Shown piece by piece: positions 1 to 8,521 of a DNA stretch of 64,000 bases (the stretch's first letter is position 1; the number at the start of each line of letters is the position of its first letter). Made by a program: the position numbers and the translations under genes. A model generated the notes under the pieces. That model saw only the letters and a list, made by a program, of their open reading frames with translations. It was not told where the DNA came from and ran no database searches. Origin of the DNA: Bacteroidota bacterium (GTDB lineage: Bacteria > Bacteroidota > Bacteroidia > Flavobacteriales > Weeksellaceae); contig JAEWYW010000062.1 in assembly GCA_023458535.1 (NCBI GenBank), positions 1-64,000 on the forward strand, in the 5' to 3' direction.

Positions 1-112
1 ATTTTCGCAGCCGCCTTTTTCCCTCTCCGGAAATCTGCAACCGGGCTATCCGCTGCAATCTTTTTGTTTCACAAAAAGGATTTCCGCTACTATCCCTGCC
101 GCAACAAGCGTG
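1..112 (+). repeat. Dispersed structured repeat, copy A (5' end possibly cut by the window edge)
   Basis: This shares the conserved blocks of four other copies (11513, 15370, 16845, 43058). A block CTATCCGCTGCAATC (46-60) precedes a hairpin CTTTTTGT/ACAAAAAG (60-67/71-78), which is followed by GGATTTCCGCT (78-88) and CTATCCCTGCCGC. The central hairpin is short here. No gene is visible in 1-171. Confidence 0.7.
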
Positions 113-171
113 CTGTTCAACGAAAGACGATTTCTTTCAAGCCAATTTTTTAACCTAAAAAATAAAACGAA

Positions 172-660
172 ATGCAAAACATATTCACCGTTGACGAAAA
201 CGAGTCAACACTATTTTTCTCCAAAATTTATCCAGCCGAGGTCATCACCGTTTGGGATTATTATACCAAACCCGAACTTTTATCCAAGTGGTGGATGCCA
301 AAACCCTGGAATTTCGAACTCATCTCCCAAGACTTCAAAGATGGCGGCAAAATTCATTATGCTGCCGTTGGTCCCGAAGGCGAAAGACATTATGCAGGCG
401 CTACCTACAACGAAATCAATCCTCACCGAAGCATTTCCCTCACCGATTATTTCACCGACGAAAATGGCACCATCAACAACGATTTTCCAGTTGCAGAATG
501 GCTAATTGGCTTTACAGGTGTAGAAGAAGGCACAAAAGTCACAATCAACATCCACTTCAAAAATCAGGAAGAACTCAACAAAATTCTCGACATGGGTTTC
601 AAGGACGGACTTTCACAAGCCGCAGACCAACTGGAAGAAATCCTCAAAACCGAAAAATAA
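172..660 (+). CDS. SRPBCC / AHSA1-like domain protein
   Basis: This 162-residue protein looks like a member of the START/SRPBCC superfamily, AHSA1 (activator of Hsp90 ATPase) group. The early segment VWDYYTKPELLSKWWMPKPW, the GGKIHYAAVGPEG strand and the C-terminal helix DGLSQAADQLEEIL are typical of the fold, a cup that binds small hydrophobic ligands. There is no signal peptide, so it should be cytosolic. It lies 38 nt upstream of a VOC-family gene on the same strand, and the two may form a small operon. Substrate and exact role cannot be read from the sequence. The ATG at 172 directly opens the domain. Confidence 0.85.
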   Translation: MQNIFTVDENESTLFFSKIYPAEVITVWDYYTKPELLSKWWMPKPWNFELISQDFKDGGKIHYAAVGPEGERHYAGATYNEINPHRSISLTDYFTDENGTINNDFPVAEWLIGFTGVEEGTKVTINIHFKNQEELNKILDMGFKDGLSQAADQLEEILKTEK

Positions 661-698
661 AAAATCAACACCAAACCCAATCACTAAAAATTATAAAA

Positions 699-1100
699 AT
701 GGAAAACAGAAAGTACAACGTCGTAGGTTGGTTCGAAATCTACGTACAAGATTTAGACAGAGCAACAAAATTTTACAGCGAAGTGTTTAATGTGCAGTTA
801 GAGCCTCTTGCCGATCCGACAGATGATGCCGACGGCACAATGAAAATGGCCGCATTTCCTTCCTCACAGGAAGAAGTCTATGGCGCACCAGGAGCCTTAG
901 TACAAATGGAAGGCGTCCCAAGTGGTGGTAACAGCACCATTGTATATTTTTCATCAGCAGATTGTTCCGTTGAAGAAGGTCGCGTAGAAGCCGCAGGCGG
1001 GAAAATTCATAAAAACAAAATAGCACTTGGCGAACACGGCTTCATGTCGCTTTGCTGGGATGTCGACGGCAACATGTTCGGGATACATTCGATGAAGTAA
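699..1100 (+). CDS. VOC family (glyoxalase/bleomycin resistance fold) protein
   Basis: The predicted protein has 133 residues. The ATG at 699 fits the family start: MENRKYNVVGWFEIYVQDLD begins the first beta-alpha-beta-beta-beta unit, and the second unit ends in LCWDVDGNMFGIHS. A longer upstream reading in this frame is just the out-of-frame shadow of the preceding gene and is discarded. Members bind a divalent metal and act on small electrophiles or bind drugs; the substrate here is unknown. It is probably cotranscribed with the SRPBCC gene upstream, a pairing that is common in bacteria. A terminator-like hairpin follows at 1126. Confidence 0.85.
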   Translation: MENRKYNVVGWFEIYVQDLDRATKFYSEVFNVQLEPLADPTDDADGTMKMAAFPSSQEEVYGAPGALVQMEGVPSGGNSTIVYFSSADCSVEEGRVEAAGGKIHKNKIALGEHGFMSLCWDVDGNMFGIHSMK

Positions 1101-1125
1101 TCATTTTTCAGTCACAATTTTAATG

Positions 1126-1166
1126 ACAATAAACCGTTCTCTTTATGAATGGTTTATTGTTGTTTG
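1126..1166 (+). terminator. Terminator-like hairpin after the VOC gene
   Basis: ACAATAAACCGTTC (1126-1139) pairs with GAATGGTTTATTGT (1147-1160) with one mismatch and a 7-nt loop. A short T-rich tail follows. Confidence 0.55.
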
Positions 1167-1234
1167 AAGCCTATTAAAAATGTGTAAATTATAAAATTAC
1201 TGTGCAATAAATTTCAATAAAAACTAAGTTTCCA

Positions 1235-1264
1235 TTGGAAAATGTTAAAAATAATTTACTTTTG
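1235..1264 (+). promoter_or_regulatory. Bacteroidota-type promoter of mscL
   Basis: A TTG at 1235-1237 (-33 element) is followed after 19 nt by TACTTTTG (1257-1264), matching the -7 consensus TAnnTTTG. The start codon lies 26 nt further down. Confidence 0.7.
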
Positions 1265-1290
1265 CAGAAATAAATATTAAAACATAAATT

Positions 1291-1671
1291 ATGAGCTTTC
1301 TAAAAGAATTTAAAGAATTCGCAGTTAAAGGAAATGTAATCGATCTTGCTGTGGGTGTAGTAATCGGTGGGGCATTTGGAAAAATTGTCACTTCTTTGGT
1401 TGAAGATATCATTACTCCAGCAATCCTTACTCCAGCACTGGAAGCAGCGCATTTACAAAACCTTGCAGACCTTGTAATCCCAGGAACTGCTATTAAGTAC
1501 GGTAACTTCTTATCTGCAGCGATCTCATTTATTATTGTTGCATTTGCATTATTCTTAATGATTAAAGGAATCAATAAGATGAAGAAGCCAGCTCCAGATG
1601 CACCTGCTCCGGAACCAACAAATGAGGAAAAATTACTTACAGAAATTAGAGATTTGTTGAAAAACAAATAA
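1291..1671 (+). CDS. mscL: Large-conductance mechanosensitive channel MscL
   Basis: This 126-residue inner-membrane channel opens under membrane tension and vents solutes during osmotic downshock, as a homopentamer. The N-terminal amphipathic helix MSFLKEFKEFAVKGNVIDLA leads into pore helix TM1 with VGVVIGGAFGKIV (about residues 20-35). TM2 (FIIVAFALFLMIKGINKMKK) lies near residue 75-95, and a charged C-terminal bundle ends EEKLLTEIRDLLK. Length and layout match the family. It is a single-gene unit with its own promoter (1235-1264) and terminator (1694-1723). Confidence 0.97.
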   Translation: MSFLKEFKEFAVKGNVIDLAVGVVIGGAFGKIVTSLVEDIITPAILTPALEAAHLQNLADLVIPGTAIKYGNFLSAAISFIIVAFALFLMIKGINKMKKPAPDAPAPEPTNEEKLLTEIRDLLKNK

Positions 1672-1693
1672 TCACTATTTTTCATTTCAAAAT

Positions 1694-1723
1694 AATCAGG
1701 TCTTTTTAAAGGCCTGATTTTTT
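1694..1723 (+). terminator. Intrinsic terminator of mscL
   Basis: AATCAGG (1694-1700) pairs with CCTGATT (1713-1719), followed by a T run. Confidence 0.75.
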
Positions 1724-1788
1724 GTGTTAATGACGGGGTGTGATTTCTAATTTTTATATTTACTACTCCATATAATATCAAATCATTT

Positions 1789-1796
1789 TACCTTTG
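1789..1796 (+). promoter_or_regulatory. -7 box upstream of the MFS gene
   Basis: TACCTTTG matches TAnnTTTG and lies 25 nt before the TTG start of the broken MFS transporter gene. Confidence 0.55.
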
Positions 1797-1821
1797 CGGG
1801 AATTTAGATTCAGTAATTGTT

Positions 1822-3050
1822 TTGAAAATCCATCCATCGAGAAAACGCTTTTTAAGAGCTGAAAAGAATTCTAAAAATTTGATAAATATAAAAATCGGCA
1901 TTTTCCTTAGTGGTTTGTCGGTTTTTGCACAGCTTTATCTTTTCCAACCTTTACTGCCAGAGCTTTCCCGTGACTTCAACATCAGTCCAGAGTACAGCAG
2001 TTTGGTTGTTTCATCAGGAACCATAGGCATGGCGATTGGTCTCTTCATTTTTGCTTTCAGAGCAGATAAAGTTCCCCGTAAAAGCCTCATGGTAATATCA
2101 ATTATCAGTGCTTCCATCCTTACTATCTTAACATCTTTTGTAACTAATTTTAATGTATTGGTGGCACTTTGTCTTTGTAAGGGATTGGCGCTTTCGGGTG
2201 TTACCGCTGTTGCTCTGGCTTATCTTTCCGAGGAGGTAAGTATCGGTGTTTTAGGTGGTGCTATTGCACTCTATCTTAGTGGGAATACAATTGGCGGAAT
2301 GTTGGGCAGGGTGATGTCTTTGTTAATTGCATCTCAGTCAAATTGGCAGGTTTCTGTACTCATAATTGGTATTGTATGTCTGATTATAGGATTGGTTTTT
2401 ACACAAATTTTTCCGCCCTCCAAAAATTTTAGACCTAAGCATCAAAGTGTTCAGTATAAAATTAAACTTATGCGAAATTTCCTTTCTGATAAGTATTTAT
2501 TGGCGCTGTTCTTCATTGGATTTTCGGTGATGGGAAGTTTTGTAAGTATTTACAATTATTTGGGTTTCAGACTCGAATCTGAGCCTTTTTCACTCTCGCA
2601 ATCCATCATTGCAGGCATATTTTTAACATTGTAGGTGTTTTTGGTTCTATTAAGGCTGGTAAATGGTCTGATAAATATGTATCAAAAAATATTATTTGGA
2701 GCATGATTGCATTAGAAATGCTTGGTATAAGTTTCATGTTGAGCTCCAATATCACCGTTCTTATTATAGGTTTAGGTTGCACTACTTTTAGCTTCTTTGC
2801 TGCGCACACCCTTGCAAGCAGAATGGTTTCCCAACGCTTTTCAAAGGGTAAAAGTACGGCGATTTGTCTGTATTGGCTATTCTATTATGCGGGTTCCAGT
2901 TTTATGGGTTCATCATCGGGTGAAGTATTGTCAGCCTACGGGTGGAATGGCTTCATTATTGTGTTAGTATGCTTTATGGTTGTAAGCCTTTTAATGTCAT
3001 TATGGATTAGAAGTTTACAGCCAGAAAATTCAAAAAATATAAGTAATTAA
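1822..3050 (+). pseudogene. MFS transporter (YnfM/AraJ-like), interrupted by a one-base frameshift
   Basis: The first frame (1822-2634) encodes about 8 membrane segments of a major facilitator, including the FRADKVPRKSLM loop (motif A-like). It stops just after SLSQSIIAGIF. The next frame continues without a gap as VGVFGSIKAGKWSDKY... to 3050, the expected second half. Adding one T to the T5 run at 2620-2624 restores a continuous protein of about 409 residues. The start is a TTG at 1822; no in-frame ATG precedes the first helix. Substrate is unknown; relatives export sugars or drugs. Either the gene is truly broken or one base is missing from the assembly. Confidence 0.8.
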
Positions 3051-3053
3051 GAT

Positions 3054-3782
3054 ATGAGTACACAAAAAATGAATGTTGAGATATGGAGCGATATCGCTTG
3101 TCCTTTTTGTTATATAGGAAAAAGAAATCTTGAATTGGCCTTAGATAAAATACCTTTCAAGGATAAAATTGATGTGGAATGGAAGGCTTTCCAATTGGAT
3201 CCTTCTTTTGTACAAGATCATGAAAACAAGTCAGATTTGGTAGAATCACTTTCTAAAAAATACAACCGTTCGCGTGCAGAGATTGAGCAGATGCAAAATC
3301 AGATCACCGCTACCGCAAAATCAGTTGGTTTAGATTATGATTTCTCAAAAACCATTCCTTTTAATACTTTCGATGCACACCGAATCATCAGTAAAGGAAA
3401 AGAGAAAAAATTAGATGATCAACTGGAGGAAGCTTTCTTTAAGGCATATTTTGTAGAAGGAAAAAACTTGGGAAATAAAGAAGTGATTACAAAAGTCGCT
3501 AAAAAAGCAGGTTTAACAGAGGATGAAATTAAAGATGCTCTGGAAAACGATCAATATGCATACGAAGTAGAGCAAGACATACAAGAAGCACAGCAAATTG
3601 GCGTAAGGGGCGTTCCTTTTTTCGTGATGGACAGAAAATATGGAGTTTCTGGTGCGCAACCCGTTGAAGCCTTTACACAAACACTTGAAAAAGCATATGA
3701 AGATTGGTCTCAGAATCAAAAAGGTCCAAAATTAGATATTTCCGAAGGCAGTTCTTGTTCGATAGACGGAAATTGCGACTAA
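3054..3782 (+). CDS. DsbA family oxidoreductase (FrnE-like)
   Basis: This 242-residue thioredoxin-fold protein has an active-site CPFC at residues 16-19 in the context VEIWSDIACPFCYIGKR. It has the all-alpha insertion of the DsbA family, and a second fold half with the cis-proline segment GVRGVPFFVMDRKYGVSGAQ. There is no signal peptide, so it is probably cytosolic, like FrnE/2-hydroxychromene-isomerase-like members linked to oxidative stress. A C-terminal CSIDGNC pair could be a secondary redox site. It begins 3 nt after the MFS gene, so the two are probably cotranscribed. A strong terminator follows. Confidence 0.92.
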   Translation: MSTQKMNVEIWSDIACPFCYIGKRNLELALDKIPFKDKIDVEWKAFQLDPSFVQDHENKSDLVESLSKKYNRSRAEIEQMQNQITATAKSVGLDYDFSKTIPFNTFDAHRIISKGKEKKLDDQLEEAFFKAYFVEGKNLGNKEVITKVAKKAGLTEDEIKDALENDQYAYEVEQDIQEAQQIGVRGVPFFVMDRKYGVSGAQPVEAFTQTLEKAYEDWSQNQKGPKLDISEGSSCSIDGNCD

Positions 3783-3811
3783 TATTTGAAACAAAATTGC
3801 AGATAATTCAA

Positions 3812-3848
3812 CTTTTCCAGAGCTTATTGCTTTGGAAAAGTTTTTTTT
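3812..3848 (+). terminator. Intrinsic terminator of the DsbA-like gene
   Basis: CTTTTCCAGAGC pairs with GCTTTGGAAAAG (12 bp with one G-U, loop TTATT), followed by eight T. Confidence 0.85.
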
Positions 3849-3874
3849 AATTTCGTAAATACATTTATTACTCC

Positions 3875-3882
3875 TATTTTTG
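3875..3882 (+). promoter_or_regulatory. -7 box of idi, 5 nt from the ATG
   Basis: TATTTTTG is a full match to TAnnTTTG. Transcription should begin about 3-6 nt past the box, at or next to the ATG at 3888, giving an mRNA with almost no leader. Confidence 0.7.
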
Positions 3883-3887
3883 TGCTA

Positions 3888-4397
3888 ATGGAAGAATTTG
3901 TAGTTTTAGTAAATCCTGCTGATGAGGTTTTAGGCCTTATGGAAAAGCAACAAGCTCATGTAAATGGATTGTTACACCGTGCATTTTCAGTTTTTGTTTT
4001 TAATGATAAAGGCGAAATGCTTTTACAGAAAAGAGCTGCAGGAAAATACCATTCACCGAACCAATGGACAAATGCTGTTTGTTCGCACCCAAGAGAAAAT
4101 GAAAGCTACAAGCAAGGTGCTGAGCGAAGACTGTTTGAAGAATTAGGTATAAAAGCGGATCTCACAGAGAAATTTAACTTTATTTATAAGGCGGATGTTG
4201 GCAAAAACCTCTGGGAGCACGAGCTGGATTATGTGTTCACTACTATTTACAATGGTGATTTCCATCTGAATGAAGATGAAGTTTCAGAAATCAGATTCAT
4301 TAGTATGCAGGATTTGGATAAAGAAATGAAAAACAATCCCGAAAATTTCACCGAATGGTTTAAAATCATCTTGAAAGAATATAAAGAACATTTATAG
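3888..4397 (+). CDS. idi: Isopentenyl-diphosphate delta-isomerase, type 1
   Basis: Type 1 IPP isomerase interconverts isopentenyl and dimethylallyl diphosphate for isoprenoids such as menaquinone and carotenoids. This 169-residue Nudix-fold protein has the metal-site histidines H24 and H30, the catalytic Cys in NAVCSHPR (C65), the Nudix-like GAERRLFEELG helix, and the second catalytic region WEHELDYVF. I chose ATG 3888 over the GTG at 3882 because that GTG overlaps the -7 box. The gene stands alone. Its stop codon TAG touches a heptamer repeat tract. Confidence 0.95.
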   Translation: MEEFVVLVNPADEVLGLMEKQQAHVNGLLHRAFSVFVFNDKGEMLLQKRAAGKYHSPNQWTNAVCSHPRENESYKQGAERRLFEELGIKADLTEKFNFIYKADVGKNLWEHELDYVFTTIYNGDFHLNEDEVSEIRFISMQDLDKEMKNNPENFTEWFKIILKEYKEHL

Positions 4398-4438
4398 ATT
4401 TGAGATTTGAGATTTGAGATTTGAGATTCGAGATTCGA
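4397..4438. repeat. Heptamer tandem repeat (GATTTGA x6)
   Basis: Six 7-nt units run from 4397: four GATTTGA, then two GATTCGA. The tract overlaps the last base of the idi stop codon and lies just before gcvT. Related short A/T-rich heptamer tracts occur at 54944 and inside trpF. Confidence 0.9.
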
Positions 4439-4480
4439 GGTTTAAAAAGAGAAAAAATAATAATTTAATAAAATATAAAC

Positions 4481-5563
4481 ATGGACAAGAAAACGGCTTT
4501 ATTTGACAAACACGTTTCTTTGGGAGCTAAAATGGTTCCTTTTGCAGGTTTCGAAATGCCTGTTCAATATTCTGGGGTTACAGAAGAGCATTTTGCAGTA
4601 AGAGAAAAAGCAGGTTTGTTTGATGTTTCGCACATGGGACAATTTATGATCGAAGGACCTGGTTCTAAGGAACTTTTGCAGTTTGTAACTTCCAACAACG
4701 TGGATACTTTGGAGGATGGTAAAGCGCAGTATTCTTGTCTACCTAATGAAACGGGAGGTGTTGTAGATGATCTTATCGTTTACAAAATGGCAGATGAAAA
4801 GTATTTTGTTGTGGTAAATGCTTCCAATATTGAAAAAGATTGGAATCAAATTTTGAAATACAACGATAAATTTGGTGCTAAAATGACGAATCTGTCCGAT
4901 GACTATTCGTTATTGGCGGTTCAAGGTCCGAAAGCAACTGAAATTCTTCAAAAATTAACCGACACCAACCTTTCAGATATTCCTTATTATCATTTTACTG
5001 AAGGAAGTGTAGCGGGTGTAAACGATGTAATTATTTCTAACACAGGTTATACAGGAAGCGGTGGTTTTGAAATTTATTTTAAAAATGAGGATGCTGTAAA
5101 ACTTTGGGATGAAATCCTTAAAGCAGGTGAAGAAGAAGGTATTATCCCTTGTGGATTGGCTGCCAGAGATACTTTAAGACTGGAAAAAGGTTTCTGCCTA
5201 TACGGAAACGACATCGATGATACCACTTCTCCTTTGGAAGCTGGTTTGGGTTGGATTACCAAATTTGATAAGGATTTTGTGAACAAAGATTATCTTGCTA
5301 AGCAAAAAGAGGAAGGTGTTACAAGAAAATTAGTAGGCTTTGAAATGTTGGAAAAAGCAATTCCAAGACACGACTATCCTGTGGTAGATGCTGATGGAAA
5401 TGTAATCGGAAAAGTGACTTCTGGTACCATGAGTCCGATGAAAAAAGTGGGAATCGGTTTGGCGTATGTGGATAAGCCTCACGATAAAAATGATTCTGAA
5501 ATTTTCATTCAAATCAGAAACAAAAATGTTCCCGCAAAAGTGGTAAAAACACCTTTTGTATAA
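4481..5563 (+). CDS. gcvT: Aminomethyltransferase (glycine cleavage T protein)
   Basis: The T protein takes the aminomethyl group from lipoylated H protein, makes 5,10-methylene-tetrahydrofolate and releases ammonia. The protein has 360 residues, the usual length. The N-terminal folate-binding domain contains HVSLGAKMVPFAGFEMPVQY and AGLFDVSHMGQF. The middle holds ISNTGYTGSGGFEIYF and CGLAARDTLRLEKGFCLYGND. The C-terminal barrel has VTSGTMSPMKKVGIGLAYV. The lipoate-transfer gene lipB in this window (16982) could modify the partner H protein. No other gcv gene is near. A terminator follows at 5586. Confidence 0.97.
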   Translation: MDKKTALFDKHVSLGAKMVPFAGFEMPVQYSGVTEEHFAVREKAGLFDVSHMGQFMIEGPGSKELLQFVTSNNVDTLEDGKAQYSCLPNETGGVVDDLIVYKMADEKYFVVVNASNIEKDWNQILKYNDKFGAKMTNLSDDYSLLAVQGPKATEILQKLTDTNLSDIPYYHFTEGSVAGVNDVIISNTGYTGSGGFEIYFKNEDAVKLWDEILKAGEEEGIIPCGLAARDTLRLEKGFCLYGNDIDDTTSPLEAGLGWITKFDKDFVNKDYLAKQKEEGVTRKLVGFEMLEKAIPRHDYPVVDADGNVIGKVTSGTMSPMKKVGIGLAYVDKPHDKNDSEIFIQIRNKNVPAKVVKTPFV

Positions 5564-5585
5564 GGATTAATTCATTTAATAATAC

Positions 5586-5616
5586 AAAAACAGAAGCAGT
5601 TTTGCTTCTGTTTTTT
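5586..5616 (+). terminator. Intrinsic terminator of gcvT
   Basis: CAGAAGC (5591-5597) pairs with GCTTCTG (5604-5610). A flanking A5 and T6 extend the stem, so it may also act on the minus strand. Confidence 0.85.
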
Positions 5617-5637
5617 ATTTTCAAGAGATTTTCAAAT

Positions 5638-5820
5638 CTATTTCCTCAAAATCACAATTTCTACTCGACGGTTTCGCACTTGGTCTTCGTCGGTTTTTTC
5701 TGGAAATACAGCCGGATTCAGATGACCTAAACCAACGGCTCGCACACGCTTTTCATCGATTCCCTGTTTTATCAAATATTGTTTTATGGCATTGGCTCGG
5801 GTAAACGACAGATTGTTCAA
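5638..5820 (-). pseudogene. C-terminal remnant of an OmpA-like peptidoglycan-binding protein
   Basis: About 60 residues match only the last third of an OmpA_C domain: LSFTRANAIKQYLIKQGI, then VRAVGLGHLNPAVFPEKT and the closing DQVRNRRVEIVILRK with the peptidoglycan-contact NRR. The upstream part of the domain, signal peptide and start are missing. In-frame sequence before it is low complexity and meets a stop near 5855. A canonical start is absent (TTG at best) and no promoter box was found. It faces gcvT tail to tail across the gcvT hairpin. This is most simply a decayed end of a larger outer-membrane gene. Confidence 0.7.
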
Positions 5821-5936
5821 AGCTGCTTTTTTAATAATCGAATATAGTAATAATACATTTTATGTAAAATATAAAAACTGACGAATATCATTATATACAA
5901 AATATATTTTAAAGTTAATAAACAATAGTTTTTATC

Positions 5937-5944
5937 TATATTTG
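5937..5944 (+). promoter_or_regulatory. -7 box of the DUF2490 gene
   Basis: TATATTTG matches TAnnTTTG, 15 nt before the ATG at 5960. No clear -33 TTG is visible. Confidence 0.6.
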
Positions 5945-5959
5945 TATAAATAGCAAAAT

Positions 5960-6652
5960 ATGAAGTGGAAGAAATTATTTTTGGGTATCAGCGTATTTGC
6001 GTTCGCATCTATGAATGCACAAAAATCGGATACTGGAAACTGGATCATGCTTTTGGGGAACGAGAAAATCAATGAAAAATTCAATATCCATTACGAAGTC
6101 CAATACAGAGATTATGCCTTTATTGGAGATCTCAACCAATGGCTCTTACGCACTGGAATTGGCTACAATATAACCGAAAATAATAATAATGTCTTGTTGG
6201 GATATGCTTATGTTCACTCGCACAATTATGATGCTGAAGAAAATCTCAAGCAACTGGATGAGCACCGTATCTTTCAACAGTTTATTACCAAGCAAAAATT
6301 TGGCAGGGTAGGCATCAATCACCGTTACAGAATTGAAGAACGTTTTTTAGAACCCAAAATGGAAGTGCGTTTCCGTTATCAGTTGGGTGTTAACATCCCT
6401 TTTAATAATACTGCTCTCGTTAAAAATACATGGTATGCGAATATTTATGATGAAATTTTCATCAATGCGAAGAAAGATGCTTTCGACAGGAACCGACTCT
6501 ACGGTGGAATTGGTTATGTAATTAATGATAAATTACGTGTAGAAGCCGGTTTTATGAACCAATCAACTTCAAATGTGAGCAGAAATCAGTTTCAGATTGG
6601 TTTTTATTTGAATGACCTATTTGGATGGAAGAAAGAATCTGAAAAAATGTAA
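5960..6652 (+). CDS. DUF2490 domain outer-membrane beta-barrel-like protein
   Basis: The protein has 230 residues with a signal peptide (MKWKKLFLGISVFAFASMNAQ), so it is exported. The body alternates strands with aromatic girdles: GNWIMLLGNEKI, FNIHYEVQYRDY, WLLRTGIGYNI, VGINHRYRIEERF, VRFRYQLGVNIPF and a closing FQIGFYLNDLFGW. This is the pattern of DUF2490, a family of small predicted outer-membrane barrels in Bacteroidota with no settled function. It stands alone with its own promoter and shares a bidirectional terminator with lysS downstream. Confidence 0.85.
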   Translation: MKWKKLFLGISVFAFASMNAQKSDTGNWIMLLGNEKINEKFNIHYEVQYRDYAFIGDLNQWLLRTGIGYNITENNNNVLLGYAYVHSHNYDAEENLKQLDEHRIFQQFITKQKFGRVGINHRYRIEERFLEPKMEVRFRYQLGVNIPFNNTALVKNTWYANIYDEIFINAKKDAFDRNRLYGGIGYVINDKLRVEAGFMNQSTSNVSRNQFQIGFYLNDLFGWKKESEKM

Positions 6653-6676
6653 AACAACAATCAGAATTTTTGCCAA

Positions 6677-6708
6677 TAAAAAAAACGGACTCGAGGTCCG
6701 TTTTTTTT
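6677..6708. terminator. Bidirectional terminator between the DUF2490 gene and lysS
   Basis: ACGGAC/GTCCGT with loop TCGAG is flanked by A8 and T8. It lies between two convergent genes. Confidence 0.85.
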
Positions 6709-6729
6709 ATTGTTTATTTTAAGGTATAA

Positions 6730-8427
6730 TTATACCAATTTCATCCATAAAACATCGTCCACTTTTTCCACTTTTGCGAGGTTATTTTTGGTTAAAATTT
6801 TAGAGGCTTTATCCCATTTTTTACCAGATAACTGGCTTCTCTCTTTTACATCGTTAAGAAGCATGGCATCTTCCTGCGCATTTAAAACTTCCATAATTAC
6901 TTTTTCGTCTTCGCCTAATTCAATAGTTGGAGCAGCTTTTTCTGGCTTCATCTGTGGGAAGAATAAAACCTCTTGAATGGAAGGGTTATTGGTTAAAAAC
7001 ATGATTAATCTGTCCATTCCTATTCCCAAACCTGCCGTTGGTGGCATACCGTATTCCAAAGCTCTCAAAAAATCCTGATCGATGAACATTGCCTCATCAT
7101 CACCTCTTTCAGAAAGGGCAAGTTGTGCTTCAAAACGCTCTCTTTGGTCGATTGGGTCATTCAATTCCGAATAAGCGTTTGCAATTTCCTTTCCGCAAAC
7201 CATTAATTCAAAACGTTCGGTAAGACCTTCCTTACTTCTGTGTTTTTTCGTTAAAGGTGACATTTCCACAGGATAATCGGTAATGAAAGTTGGCTGAATA
7301 AAGTTTCCTTCACACTTTTCACCAAAAATTTCATCAATAAGCTTCCCTTTACCCATTGTTTCATTCACTTCAATACCTATAGATTTTGCAAAATGATAAA
7401 GTTCTTCTTCCGTTTTACCTGTAATGTCAAATCCAGTAAATTTCTCAATAGCTTCCTGCATAGAAACTCGTGGATAAGGCGCTTTCCAGTTAATGGTATG
7501 CTCCCCGAACGTAGATTCAGTTGTTCCATTCACTTGAGTTGCACAGAATTCCAACAATTTTTCTGTGAAATCCATCATCCAGTTGTAATCTTTGTAAGCC
7601 ACATATATTTCCATTGCGGTGAATTCTGGATTATGTGTTCTGTCCATCCCCTCATTTCTGAAGTTTTTTGAAAACTCATATACGCCGTCAAAACCACCTA
7701 CAATCAATCTTTTCAGATACAATTCGTTGGCAATTCTTAAATATAATGGGATGTCTAAAGCATTGTGATGGGTGATAAATGGTCTTGCGGCTGCACCTCC
7801 AGGAATAGACTGCAAAATGGGAGTTTCCACTTCGAAATATCCTGCGTCATTAAAGAAATTACGCATTGCGTTGAACAATTTGGTTCTTTTCACGAAAATT
7901 TCTTTTACGTTCGGATTTACCACCAAATCAGCATAACGCTGTCTGTAACGCATTTCGGGATCGTTGAAGCCATCGTGAACATTTCCATCAGCATCTACTT
8001 TTGGAAGGGGTAACGGACGAAGTGCTTTTGTTAAAAGGGTAAAGTTTTTAACATTAACCGTCATTTCACCTACCTGTGTTTTAAAAAGATCTCCTTCGAT
8101 ACCTATAATATCACCAATATCTAAAAGTTTTTTGTAAACCTCATTGTATAAGTCTTTATCTTCTCCCGGACAAATTTCATCGCGGTTAAAATATACCTGA
8201 ATACGGCCTGTAGAATCTTGTAATTCAGCAAAAGAAGCTTTCCCCTGAATTCTTCGAGACATCAAACGTCCTGCAATCTTCACCTGTTTACCTTCCGCAA
8301 AACCCTGTTTTATAGATTCTGTGGTATCGGTAATGGTGTACTCGTTTGCGGGGAATGCATCTATTCCCATTTTGCCAAGTTCTTCTAACTTTTGGCGACG
8401 GATAATTTCCTGTTCGGATAAAGACAT
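6730..8427 (-). CDS. lysS: Lysyl-tRNA synthetase, class II
   Basis: This enzyme charges tRNA-Lys. It has an N-terminal OB-fold anticodon-binding domain (about residues 50-160, with VKIAGRLMSRRIQGKASFAEL). The class II catalytic core has motif 2 FRNEGMDRTHNPEFT and motif 3 GLGIGMDRLIMFL. At 565 residues it exceeds the usual 490-510. The extra C-terminal 65 or so residues, after QEVLFFPQMKPEK, form a charged helical tail ending in VEKVDDVLWMKLV, as I recall for flavobacterial LysRS. It is a single gene with its own -7 box at 8450-8457. Confidence 0.97.
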   Translation of the reverse strand: MSLSEQEIIRRQKLEELGKMGIDAFPANEYTITDTTESIKQGFAEGKQVKIAGRLMSRRIQGKASFAELQDSTGRIQVYFNRDEICPGEDKDLYNEVYKKLLDIGDIIGIEGDLFKTQVGEMTVNVKNFTLLTKALRPLPLPKVDADGNVHDGFNDPEMRYRQRYADLVVNPNVKEIFVKRTKLFNAMRNFFNDAGYFEVETPILQSIPGGAAARPFITHHNALDIPLYLRIANELYLKRLIVGGFDGVYEFSKNFRNEGMDRTHNPEFTAMEIYVAYKDYNWMMDFTEKLLEFCATQVNGTTESTFGEHTINWKAPYPRVSMQEAIEKFTGFDITGKTEEELYHFAKSIGIEVNETMGKGKLIDEIFGEKCEGNFIQPTFITDYPVEMSPLTKKHRSKEGLTERFELMVCGKEIANAYSELNDPIDQRERFEAQLALSERGDDEAMFIDQDFLRALEYGMPPTAGLGIGMDRLIMFLTNNPSIQEVLFFPQMKPEKAAPTIELGEDEKVIMEVLNAQEDAMLLNDVKERSQLSGKKWDKASKILTKNNLAKVEKVDDVLWMKLV

Positions 8428-8449
8428 CTTTAATATATTTTTGAAGTTG

Positions 8450-8457
8450 CAAAATTA
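8450..8457 (-). promoter_or_regulatory. -7 box of lysS
   Basis: The minus strand reads TAATTTTG, 22 nt before the lysS ATG. A TTG complement lies at 8482-8484, with a somewhat long 24-nt spacer. Confidence 0.6.
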
Positions 8458-8468
8458 GTGATTTTCCA

Positions 8469-8496
8469 TAAAAAAAGACAGCAAAAATTGCTGCCT
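8469..8496 (-). terminator. Terminator of the cytochrome c operon
   Basis: On the minus strand AGGCAGC pairs with GCTGTCT (one G-U), followed by seven T. Confidence 0.75.
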
Positions 8497-8521
8497 TCCT
8501 ATTTTTAAAACTGTTGAGGTT

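Noticed and set aside
252..698. Long upstream extension of the VOC gene
   Set aside because: It overlaps the SRPBCC gene in another frame and yields Arg/His-rich nonsense. The VOC fold starts at ATG 699.
4397..4438. Possible CRISPR-like array
   Set aside because: The units are 7-nt tandem repeats without spacers. No CRISPR array or cas gene is visible anywhere in the window.
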